Shown in pieces: positions 9,357 to 19,109 of a stretch of DNA of 64,000 nt. Source of the DNA: Pseudomonas quercus (lineage in GTDB: Bacteria > Pseudomonadota > Gammaproteobacteria > Pseudomonadales > Pseudomonadaceae); assembly GCF_012033695.1 (NCBI RefSeq), contig NZ_JAAVJI010000001.1, positions 663,481 through 727,480 on the forward strand. Reading direction: 5' to 3'. Position numbers and translations under genes: made by a program. Below the pieces are notes generated by a model. The model saw only the letters and a program-made list of their open reading frames with translations, had not been told where the DNA came from and did no database searches. Position 1 is the first letter of the stretch. Every line of letters begins with the position of its first letter.

Positions 9357-10466
9357 ATGGGTAAAAACGACGTGCCGTCGGGCACGGTGCTGGCAGGTTC
9401 ACGCCGTTCTTTTTTGAAGCAGTCCGCCACGCTGGCCGCCGCCACTGCAGTAGGCGCTGCCGCCTTGTCACGGGCCAGCACCGCCGCTGAGGCGATCAGC
9501 CAACGCTACCCCGATCCGTTGATCGAAGTACTCGACGACAGCTTCATGAGCTACCGCGTGTTCAATGCCGGTGTAGAGCGCCTTGCCACAGGCCTTCATT
9601 GGCCAGAGGGCCCGGTATGGTCCGGCGACGGTCGTTACCTGCTGTTCAGCGATGTGCCAAACAACCGCATCATGCGGTGGGACGAGATCAGCGACTCCCT
9701 GGGCGTGTACCGTTACAACTCCAATTTCTCCAATGGCCTGGCCCGAGACCGACAGGGCCGGCTGATCGTCTGTGAAGGATCGACCACCTCCACCGAAGGC
9801 CGCCGCGTTACTCGCACGGAGTACGACGGCCGCATTACCGTGCTGGCGGACCAGTTCGAGGGAAAGCGCTTCAATTCACCTAATGACGTCGTCGTCAAAC
9901 GAGATGGTTCGATCTGGTTCACCGACCCGCCCTTCCAGACCGGCAACAACTATGAGGGTCACAAGATCACGCCAGAGCTGCCAGACGCGGTGTATCGCAT
10001 CGATGGGCAAACCCTCAAGGTCACACGGGTGATCGACAACTTTGCAGGCCCCAATGGCCTGTGCTTTTCGCCAGACGAGCGCACGCTGTACGTAGTCGAG
10101 GGGCGAGCCAAGCCCAACCGGCTGATATGGGCGTATGCGGTCAATGCCGACGGCACCCTAGGCGAACGTCGCAAACACATTGAGGCCTTGGAGTACGGTG
10201 CATTGGACGGCATGCGCTGTGATGAGGACGGGAACCTATGGTGCGGCTGGGGCAGCAACGGGGCGCGGGAAGCCAAGCCGGAGATGCTGGATGGGGTGCG
10301 GGTGTTCAACGCCCAAGGCAAGGCTATTGGCCATATCCACCTGCCTGAACGCTGCCCCAACCTGTGCTTTGGCGGCACTGCAGGTAACCGACTCTTCATG
10401 ACCAGCTCTCACTCCTTGTACGCCCTTTATGTGAATACGCGGGACGCCACGTTCAACCCGACGTGA
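9357..10466 (+). CDS. Tat-exported SMP-30/gluconolactonase-family lactonase
   Basis: This 369-residue protein has an N-terminal twin-arginine signal (SRRSFLK at about 18-24 followed by an Ala-rich hydrophobic stretch), so it is exported folded to the periplasm. The mature part is a six-bladed beta-propeller of the SMP-30/LRE family: the conserved metal-site Glu lies in HWPEGPVW, and later landmarks are [25 protein letters not shown], and [15 protein letters not shown]. The family hydrolyses sugar lactones such as gluconolactone with a divalent metal. The substrate here is not known. The next gene begins 68 bases downstream, but is a chemoreceptor and need not be functionally linked. Confidence 0.9.
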   Translation: MGKNDVPSGTVLAGSRRSFLKQSATLAAATAVGAAALSRASTAAEAISQRYPDPLIEVLDDSFMSYRVFNAGVERLATGLHWPEGPVWSGDGRYLLFSDVPNNRIMRWDEISDSLGVYRYNSNFSNGLARDRQGRLIVCEGSTTSTEGRRVTRTEYDGRITVLADQFEGKRFNSPNDVVVKRDGSIWFTDPPFQTGNNYEGHKITPELPDAVYRIDGQTLKVTRVIDNFAGPNGLCFSPDERTLYVVEGRAKPNRLIWAYAVNADGTLGERRKHIEALEYGALDGMRCDEDGNLWCGWGSNGAREAKPEMLDGVRVFNAQGKAIGHIHLPERCPNLCFGGTAGNRLFMTSSHSLYALYVNTRDATFNPT

Positions 10467-10533
10467 GGTGGATCCCAGGCCTAAAGAACCTCCTGTGCGT
10501 GTCGATACGATGGCAAGCACAGGAGTTCATGCC

Positions 10534-11847
10534 ATGTTCAATACACACCTCAAACAGCAGCTGGCTGCACAGGCTGCTGAGCTGCACCAGCTACGCCAGC
10601 TTCAGGAGAGCATGCGTTCGAGCATGATTGCCGTGACCCTGGACGCCGATTTCAATTTCACAGCGTTTAACGACCGCTTTCTCAGTACTGTCGGCTACCG
10701 GGCCGAGCAGCTTCAGGGCCGCCCGATGATGGAGATCATCCCTCGGTATGTGCTGGAGCTGCCTTGCTACCGCCGATTCCGCACGGCCATTGCCAACTTT
10801 GAAACGGTGGCTGACGATTATCGCTACTTGCGCGCCGATGGCACCCTGGCCTGGCTGCGCTTCCAGTGGCAACCCATACGCAACCTGGACGCCAGCCTGT
10901 CTCACATTCAGGGGTACGCCTATGACGTCAGCAAGGAATTGGAAGTCGCCAAGCAGAACGCGGCCTTTATAGACGCGCTGCTACGGTCCACGGCGGTGAT
11001 CGAATTCAATGTGGATGGCACCGTGGTAAACGCCAACGACCGGTTCTTGCAAACCATGGGTTATACCCTGGAACAGCTGCGAGGCAAGCACCACCGTATG
11101 TTCTGCATGAGCGAAGAAACCAGCTCGCCCGACTACCAGGCGTTCTGGGCTCAGCTCAATAGAGGGCAGTTCATGGCCGGCCGTTTTCGACGCGTGGACA
11201 GCCGCGGTAACGAGGTATGGCTCGAAGCGACCTATAACCCTGTGTACGACACCCAGGACAAACTCTGCAAGGTCGTGAAATTCGCCAGCGTCGTGACCGA
11301 CCAGGTGCGCCGTGAGGCCGAGGTGCGGGAAGCCGCCACCGTGGCCTATGACATCTCCCAGCAAACCGATGCGACCGCCCAGCGTGGCGCGTCTGTGGTG
11401 AGCGAGACCGTGGGTACCATGGAGCGCATTTCCAATGACATGCAATCGGCGGCCAACGTCATCGAGGCCATCGGCAAGCAATCGGTCGCCATTACCACGA
11501 TCGTGCAAACCATTGGCAGCATCGCTGCACAGACCAACCTGTTGGCGCTCAATGCTGCCATTGAAGCGGCACGTGCTGGCGATCAAGGGCGGGGCTTTGC
11601 GGTGGTTGCTGATGAAGTGCGGCAGTTGGCAGGCCGTACCAGCACTGCGACCGAGGAAATTGTCACTGTTGTGCAGCAGAACCAAAAACTGGTGGACGAT
11701 GCCGTGCGCGACATCAGCCTGAGCAGTGAACAGGCCCAGCAAGGCCTGGCATTGGCCAACCAGGCGGGCGCTGTGATTGTGGACATTCAGGAGGGGGCAC
11801 GGCAGGTTGTGAATGCGGTGGACCGGTTTGCCCGCGAACTAAGTTAA
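10534..11847 (+). CDS. Soluble PAS-PAS chemoreceptor, BdlA-like
   Basis: The start at 10534 follows AGGAG by eight bases; an in-frame ATG at 10510 is less well placed. The 437-residue protein has no membrane segment: it carries two PAS domains (about 25-135 and 145-260) and a chemoreceptor signalling domain with the tip [20 protein letters not shown] and [16 protein letters not shown]. This architecture and length are those of BdlA, the Pseudomonas aeruginosa PAS-PAS receptor that is required for biofilm dispersion, and of Aer-2-like soluble receptors. PAS domains of this kind may bind haem or flavin; ligand residues were not assigned. Function is inferred from architecture. Confidence 0.87.
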   Translation: MFNTHLKQQLAAQAAELHQLRQLQESMRSSMIAVTLDADFNFTAFNDRFLSTVGYRAEQLQGRPMMEIIPRYVLELPCYRRFRTAIANFETVADDYRYLRADGTLAWLRFQWQPIRNLDASLSHIQGYAYDVSKELEVAKQNAAFIDALLRSTAVIEFNVDGTVVNANDRFLQTMGYTLEQLRGKHHRMFCMSEETSSPDYQAFWAQLNRGQFMAGRFRRVDSRGNEVWLEATYNPVYDTQDKLCKVVKFASVVTDQVRREAEVREAATVAYDISQQTDATAQRGASVVSETVGTMERISNDMQSAANVIEAIGKQSVAITTIVQTIGSIAAQTNLLALNAAIEAARAGDQGRGFAVVADEVRQLAGRTSTATEEIVTVVQQNQKLVDDAVRDISLSSEQAQQGLALANQAGAVIVDIQEGARQVVNAVDRFARELS

Positions 11848-11866
11848 GGCAACGGCTAGCGCAGTT

Positions 11867-12244
11867 CTACGGTACCTTTTCAAGCCATAGGGGGACACCC
11901 TGCCGGGTGTTCCCGCCATAGCGGCCCTTACCCACCGGGGTAAGCAACAACAGGGTTCGTTTAGCCCCGCTGGCAAACGCGACACCGTCGGGCTTGCTGG
12001 CCCAGGCCGTCACGGCCTCACCTAGCCATACGGCTTCGCAGCCTGTACCCCTAACCTTGCCGTCGCTTACCAGCGTCAGGGTACAGGGCTGCTGTGGGGT
12101 GTGCGCTTCGAACAGTTGCCACGTGCCTGCCAGCGCTGGCACGGGCACAGGTGCCAAGCTGCTAGCTGTGCACGGGGCCGTGGCGCTGATTGCCCAGCAG
12201 GCCACGCCCAACGCACAGGCCCTGAGCTTATTACACCACCACAT
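11867..12244 (-). CDS. aprI: Periplasmic serralysin inhibitor, AprI/Inh family
   Basis: The start chosen is ATG at 12244, inside the last codons of the protease gene, so the two genes overlap by 14 bases and are probably translationally coupled. The 125-residue product has a signal peptide (about 1-27) and a mature domain beginning PALAGTWQLFEAH, the hallmark of Inh/AprI inhibitors, with two Cys (QQPC and GTGC) that would form the family disulfide. The inhibitor sits in the periplasm and blocks any protease that misfolds or leaks there by inserting its N-terminus in the active site. The secretion genes aprDEF, often next in the operon, are absent here. Confidence 0.85.
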   Translation of the reverse strand: MWWCNKLRACALGVACWAISATAPCTASSLAPVPVPALAGTWQLFEAHTPQQPCTLTLVSDGKVRGTGCEAVWLGEAVTAWASKPDGVAFASGAKRTLLLLTPVGKGRYGGNTRQGVPLWLEKVP

Positions 12245-13643
12245 CGGTGACATGAGCCTCGCCCAATATCCGAATGACGAAGTCGGCACCGTGGTCGCCA
12301 TCGAAGTCCACCGCCAAACGTGTACCGTAGCCGGTGTCTTTGAGCACCGCGGCGCCAGCTGTACCGTCTAGCGTCGCGGCGAAGTGAATGGCCTGCCCGC
12401 CATCTCCTGCCAAGGCGGACAGGTCAATGCGGTCCTCTCCAGTCGTGAAATCCATCAGCCTGTCTGAACCGCCTTTGGCCGAATCCTCCCTCGCCGTGTA
12501 GACGAACGTATCGGCGCCCGCCCCGCCCCACAGCTTATCGGCGCCTCCGGCTCCGGCGATCAGGTCATTGCCCTCATTGCCTTTGAGTTCATTGGCAGCG
12601 TCGTTTCCGATCAGGTAGTCATTACCCGCCCCACCAAAGGCCTTCTCGATTATCACACCCTGAGCGATGGACACATTGCCTATCAGCCCGCCCACGTCCG
12701 AGAAGCTGGTGGCTTGCAGGTTGATACGCTGGTCCATGCTGTAGCCAGAGAAATCCAGGGTGTCGATACCGCCGGTGTCCCATACCGAGAAAATCAGCGT
12801 GTCATGATCCGTAGTGGCCATGGTTTCGGCACGGTTGCTGTTGGCGTTGAACCCATAAACGGTGCCACCGGACCGCGTTTGCAGGTTGGCGCCGTACAGC
12901 TGCTGGATAGCGGCAATGTCATCCATCAGTGGCGCGGAGGCGTAGGCGTTGTGGAAGTCTTGATGGGTGTTGAACTCGTCCCAGTAGCTCATCACCGAAT
13001 AGCCCCGTGAGTCTTGCGCGTAGGGTGCATCATCACCATAGCTAAGTACGCCGTCCCAGGCGTTGTAATCACCTGGGTGGCCCAGCCCTAGGGTATGGCC
13101 GATTTCGTGCAGCAGCGTCTGCCCGCCATAGTTGTTGGTCGCTGCGTTGGCATTGTCCTGATAGCTGTCGCTTACCCAGTACCAGGACTGCCCTTCCCGG
13201 CTAGTGCCATTGGGGTAAAAGGCGTAGGCCGCTTCACTGGCAGACGTGGAATAGCTGGCCAGGGACAGGTGCCCGTCGCCGCCAGTCAGGGCCTGGGTGA
13301 ACTTCACATTAGCGACATCGGCCCAGGCCTGCAGCGCCAGTTTGGTCTGGGCACGCTGCTGGTCATTGAAGGCGATAAAGTCACCGCGGCTGCTATCGAA
13401 ATCGGCTGGGCGCACCTCGGTGAAGCTATAGCTCAGCACCACAGCGCCATCGCCGTCTTTGTCACGGAATTGATAGCCGTACCGGTCGATCTGGGCGCCC
13501 GCCTGGTCCACCGTATAGGAAGGGTGCCCGTCAGTAGTACCGACCCCTCGGTCGTAGGCATGGCGGAACGTATCCAGCAGGCTATACGCCTCACTGGGCT
13601 GGCGTGCGGGGGCAGCGTTGGATTCAAGCTCAAGGTCAGACAT
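12231..13643 (-). CDS. aprA: Serralysin-type alkaline zinc metalloprotease (AprA-like)
   Basis: The start is ATG at 13643 (MSDLELES), giving 470 residues, close to the 479 of Pseudomonas AprA. The zinc site HEIGHTLGLGH lies at residues 179-189 and the Met-turn SVMSY at 216-220, both diagnostic of metzincin serralysins. RTX calcium-binding nonapeptides such as GGAGNDYLI and GNEGNDLIAG follow at about 350-400, and the extreme C-terminus carries a hydrophobic type I secretion signal (DVVV). The protein lacks a Sec signal, as expected for ABC-type export. It overlaps the inhibitor gene downstream. The transporter must be encoded elsewhere, as no aprDEF genes are adjacent. Confidence 0.95.
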   Translation of the reverse strand: MSDLELESNAAPARQPSEAYSLLDTFRHAYDRGVGTTDGHPSYTVDQAGAQIDRYGYQFRDKDGDGAVVLSYSFTEVRPADFDSSRGDFIAFNDQQRAQTKLALQAWADVANVKFTQALTGGDGHLSLASYSTSASEAAYAFYPNGTSREGQSWYWVSDSYQDNANAATNNYGGQTLLHEIGHTLGLGHPGDYNAWDGVLSYGDDAPYAQDSRGYSVMSYWDEFNTHQDFHNAYASAPLMDDIAAIQQLYGANLQTRSGGTVYGFNANSNRAETMATTDHDTLIFSVWDTGGIDTLDFSGYSMDQRINLQATSFSDVGGLIGNVSIAQGVIIEKAFGGAGNDYLIGNDAANELKGNEGNDLIAGAGGADKLWGGAGADTFVYTAREDSAKGGSDRLMDFTTGEDRIDLSALAGDGGQAIHFAATLDGTAGAAVLKDTGYGTRLAVDFDGDHGADFVIRILGEAHVTDVVV

Positions 13644-13791
13644 CAAGTTAACCCTACTGTAATGATAGCGAGCGTGGTATGGAGTGCATTGCACGGCCTC
13701 CCCGATGGCGTACGCTGGCACAGGCGCCATGAACCCGCCAGGCCCATCGTAAGCTTTTGTGACATGTGCAACGAAAGAACATGGCCAGCCC
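13644..13791. promoter_or_regulatory. Upstream region of the protease-inhibitor operon
   Basis: This gap lies between the end of the MocR-like gene and the protease start, both on the minus strand. It should hold the protease promoter. No obvious terminator for the upstream gene and no clear operator was recognised. Confidence 0.35.
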
Positions 13792-15228
13792 TCACTGCAG
13801 CGCCGCCACCTGTTGCGCGAGCAGTTTGCCTAGGGCTTCCATCGCCGCCTCGCAGCGGCTGTCCCAAGGGTTGCCGTAATTCAGGCGAATGCAATGACCA
13901 AAGCCCTGAGTGGCTGAAAACATGGGCCCAGGCGCCAGGCTGATGCCTTGGGCGAAAGCATCGTGGAACAGCGCAAGGGCGTTTACCTGGCGAGGGAATT
14001 CGAACCACAGGAAATACCCGCCGTTTGGCTGGGTGACTCGGGTTTGCGCGGGAAAGTACCGGGCAGCTGCATCTAGCATGGCGCGCTGCTGGTCCTCCAG
14101 CGCGTGCCGTAACTTGCGCAGGTGACGGTCGTATCCCCCATGTTGAAGGTAGTCAGCGATCGCCGCCTGTGCAGGCACTGAAGGGGACAAGGTGGTCATC
14201 AGCTTTAGCCGGGTAACACTGTCGGCAAAACGCCCTGCCGCAGCCCAACCTACCCGGTAACCCGGCGCGAGGCTTTTTGAAAACGAACTGCAGTGCATCA
14301 CCCATCCCTCGCGGTCGAAACTCTTGACCGGCCGTGGTGGTGTGGAGCCGAAATACAGCTCGGCATACACATCGTCTTCGATCAGAGGCACTTGCTGGCG
14401 GGCCAGCAGGTCGCACAGCCGCACCTTGTCCGCTTCTGCGAGTGTGGCGCCCATGGGGTTCTGGAAATTGCTCATCAGCCAGCACGCTTTTATAGGCAGG
14501 CAGTCCAGTGAGTGTGCGAGCGCGTCCAGGTCCATGCCGGCGCCTGGCCGTACGGGAATTTCCACGGCGCGCAGCTTGAGGCGCTCCAGCACCTGCAGCG
14601 AGGCATAAAAGGCTGGGGACTCGATGGCGACCAGGTCACCCGGCTGGGTAACAGCCTGAAGGCACAGGTTCAGCGCTTCCATGGCGCCATTGGTGATGAC
14701 CAGCTCGGACGCCGCAGGCGTTGCCCCACTCAGCCGGTAGCGCTGCAGGATGTGCCTGGCCAGGTCCGGGTTGCCGGCGGTCATGTCCGCAATGATGGCA
14801 TGGGGCGACAACCGTTGCACTGCGCGGCCCATGGACCGTGCCAGGGGCCCGAGGGGAAACAGGCCAGGGCCTGGGAAGGCAGAACCGAACGGCACCGTGG
14901 CAGGGTCCCGCAGGGAGCCCAGCACCGAAAATACCAGCTCGCTGACGCCTACGTCGGTAGCCGCCGAAGGCAGGTGAGGCTGAGCTGTTTCTGCCAGGCG
15001 TGGCCGCCCCTGCGGGCGTACATAATAACCAGAGCGCTCCCGTGCCTGGATCAACCCGCGGTCTTCAAGCAGGTAATAGGCGCGAAAGACGGTTGCCGGG
15101 CTTACGCCGTAGCGTTCGCTGGCCTGCCGTACGGAAGGCACCCGTTCATTGACGGCCAGCACCCCTGCCCGAATCATGTCGGCGATCTGTTCGGCGAGGT
15201 GTTCATAGCGTTTGAGCTTGTGTGCCAT
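13792..15228 (-). CDS. MocR-type regulator: GntR DNA-binding domain fused to PLP aminotransferase fold
   Basis: The start is ATG at 15228, preceded by GGGAGG, giving 478 residues. Residues 1-75 form a GntR winged helix (VPSVRQASERYGVSPATVFRAYYLLEDRG), joined by a linker to a class I aminotransferase-like domain (about 110-475). The PLP-binding Lys is recognisable in SSFSKSLAPGYRVGW, and the Asn and Asp/Tyr cofactor contacts in NPMGA and EDDVYAE. MocR proteins sense vitamin B6 or amino compounds through PLP and control nearby genes. The 443-base upstream gap with an inverted repeat at 15327-15354 may hold its operator. The target could be itself or the small gene at 15671. Confidence 0.92.
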   Translation of the reverse strand: MAHKLKRYEHLAEQIADMIRAGVLAVNERVPSVRQASERYGVSPATVFRAYYLLEDRGLIQARERSGYYVRPQGRPRLAETAQPHLPSAATDVGVSELVFSVLGSLRDPATVPFGSAFPGPGLFPLGPLARSMGRAVQRLSPHAIIADMTAGNPDLARHILQRYRLSGATPAASELVITNGAMEALNLCLQAVTQPGDLVAIESPAFYASLQVLERLKLRAVEIPVRPGAGMDLDALAHSLDCLPIKACWLMSNFQNPMGATLAEADKVRLCDLLARQQVPLIEDDVYAELYFGSTPPRPVKSFDREGWVMHCSSFSKSLAPGYRVGWAAAGRFADSVTRLKLMTTLSPSVPAQAAIADYLQHGGYDRHLRKLRHALEDQQRAMLDAAARYFPAQTRVTQPNGGYFLWFEFPRQVNALALFHDAFAQGISLAPGPMFSATQGFGHCIRLNYGNPWDSRCEAAMEALGKLLAQQVAALQ

Positions 15229-15670
15229 TGGGGCCTCCCTGAGGGTGGCTATCATCCCGCAAATAACGGCTCCTGCCTATGCAAGTGGCAACCTCAAGGC
15301 ATGCAGAACAGAGATTGTCGGACAATATGTAGTGCTTGTAAATTAACACTACATAATGGTTGACGGGCTTGAAACCCTTGAGCATGATGCAGCCATCTCA
15401 TAGGCCAAAAGCCTGTGTAGTAACGGCGATTTGTCGGTCACGTATCCCGGCACGTGTTTAGGTAATGGCTCATAAAGCCGTTTGACGGCGCTTAGTCAGT
15501 GACAATGGCCAAGCCTGGCAAGCTATACACCCCCACCCACCCTGTTTGTTGCCTGCGTATTGGCGCGGTAACGGTTTTGCATGCCAAAAATTGCTGTGTA
15601 GTGTAGATCGCGCCCCACTACATGACCCGTTGAAGCGCTTCCAAGCCTCTTGTCGAGAAGGAGTTTCATC
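15229..15670. other. Long intergenic region between the MocR-like gene and a small gene
   Basis: This 442-base region holds no convincing gene. It contains a perfect 8-bp inverted repeat with a 12-base spacer (ATGTAGTG at 15327-15334, CACTACAT at 15347-15354), a short palindrome TTGTCGGACAA just before it (15315-15325), and a GC-poorer stretch. It must serve the leftward MocR-like gene and probably the rightward small gene, whose ribosome binding site AAGGAG lies at about 15658-15663. Confidence 0.5.
15327..15354. promoter_or_regulatory. Perfect inverted repeat, candidate MocR operator
   Basis: ATGTAGTG and CACTACAT are exact inverse copies 12 bases apart. The dyad centre is about 112 bases before the MocR-like start. 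MocR-family regulators often bind repeated half-sites upstream of their own or neighbouring genes, so this is a plausible operator; binding is not shown by the sequence. Confidence 0.4.
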
Positions 15671-16000
15671 ATGAATTTGAACAACCAGCCGACTGTTGAC
15701 CAATTGGCCCAACTGCTGGCCGTACGCAAGGACCGTAACGACAGCCATATCCTCTGGGTGTGTGAAGCTGGCAACGTGCACGTAGAAGCCTTAGGGCCTT
15801 TGAGTGAAGAAACGCAGTTCGAACAGCAGCGCCCGGCCATGTGCGCCAGGCTGCGGACCTATCGGCGTGGGCTTGGGTATGTTGGGAAGAAAGCTGCCGC
15901 AGATCGCCACTTTGTAAGCCAGGTACTCAATACGTTGACGCAAGCTTGGCAAACCCGCACATCCGGCTCTGGCATCCATGTCATTGACCGGTACTACTAA
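15671..16000 (+). CDS. Small hypothetical protein
   Basis: The start ATG at 15671 follows AAGGAG at a good distance, giving 109 residues. I do not recognise a family. The protein begins MNLNNQPTVDQLAQLLAVRKD, lacks a signal peptide or membrane segment, and contains a basic middle (CARLRTYRRGLGYVGKKAA) and the C-terminal tail HVIDRYY. The first half could be a small alpha/beta domain (SHILWVCEAGNVHVEAL). It appears monocistronic. Confidence 0.7.
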   Translation: MNLNNQPTVDQLAQLLAVRKDRNDSHILWVCEAGNVHVEALGPLSEETQFEQQRPAMCARLRTYRRGLGYVGKKAAADRHFVSQVLNTLTQAWQTRTSGSGIHVIDRYY

Positions 16001-16185
16001 CGCCCGCCTAGCCCCCATGCGCTGGGGGTTGTGCCCTAATGCTACCTGGTGCGGCAGCGGGTACTAGCGGTAGCGTCTCCGTGCCTGCACAATAGTGGCG
16101 GATTACCGTGTGATGGCCACTGAACTCACAAGCGGTGCCCCTCTCGAATAGACAGTACCTACTATTGGATATTGGAGAGAACAGC

Positions 16186-16491
16186 ATGAAGGTTAATGAA
16201 GTGGCTGGCAGCGTGAAAGCAGGCCAAGTGGAAGAGCTCAGGCTGGTCTCTGTGGAAGGCGGTTCGTATACGCTTCATGCCACAGTGGGTGGCACCTCGG
16301 AACGTGTACTCAATGCCGACGGTGACACCCTGCATGTTGCCTCTGTGGATCAAGCACGCAAATTGTTGGTAGATGTGCCGGACACTGTGCCGCTGTACCT
16401 TGTGCAGCCTGCCGTCTACGACGAAATGGTGGGCCTGGACAGTGGCCCTACCGACTCCAGGGAGCAGATCCCTTTACATAGCAGTCATTGA
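16186..16491 (+). CDS. Small DUF6482-like protein
   Basis: The start ATG at 16186 is preceded by GGAGAG, giving 101 residues. The layout MKVNEVAGSVKAGQVEELRLVS, then SYTLHATVGG, a central TLHVASVDQARKLL and PLYLVQPAVYDEMVGL resembles the Pseudomonas family I know as DUF6482; the match is from memory of the pattern, not from a search. No function is known for the family. It ends six bases before the hybrid kinase at 16498, so the two are likely co-transcribed. Confidence 0.7.
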   Translation: MKVNEVAGSVKAGQVEELRLVSVEGGSYTLHATVGGTSERVLNADGDTLHVASVDQARKLLVDVPDTVPLYLVQPAVYDEMVGLDSGPTDSREQIPLHSSH

Positions 16492-16497
16492 GCATAC

Positions 16498-19029
<2,532 letters not shown>

Positions 19030-19044
19030 CGGCACGGCCCACAA

Positions 19045-19092
19045 AAAAAGCCGGCCCAGGGAAGCAGTAACGCCTCCCTGGGCCGGCTTTTT
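19045..19092. terminator. Strong bidirectional terminator between convergent genes
   Basis: A perfect 13-bp stem (GCCGGCCCAGGGA at 19050-19062 with its inverse at 19075-19087) is bounded by a run of A on the left and T on the right. It lies between the rightward kinase and the leftward RTX gene and should stop transcription from both. Confidence 0.95.
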
Positions 19093-19109
19093 ACGCCGCC
19101 AGGTACTGC

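Noticed and set aside
10981..11742. 253-residue frame antisense to the BdlA-like gene
   Set aside because: It lies opposite the highly conserved chemoreceptor tip and has no family features.
13095..13943. 282-residue frame antisense to the serralysin
   Set aside because: It overlaps the zinc-site coding region and the promoter gap, with no domain of its own.
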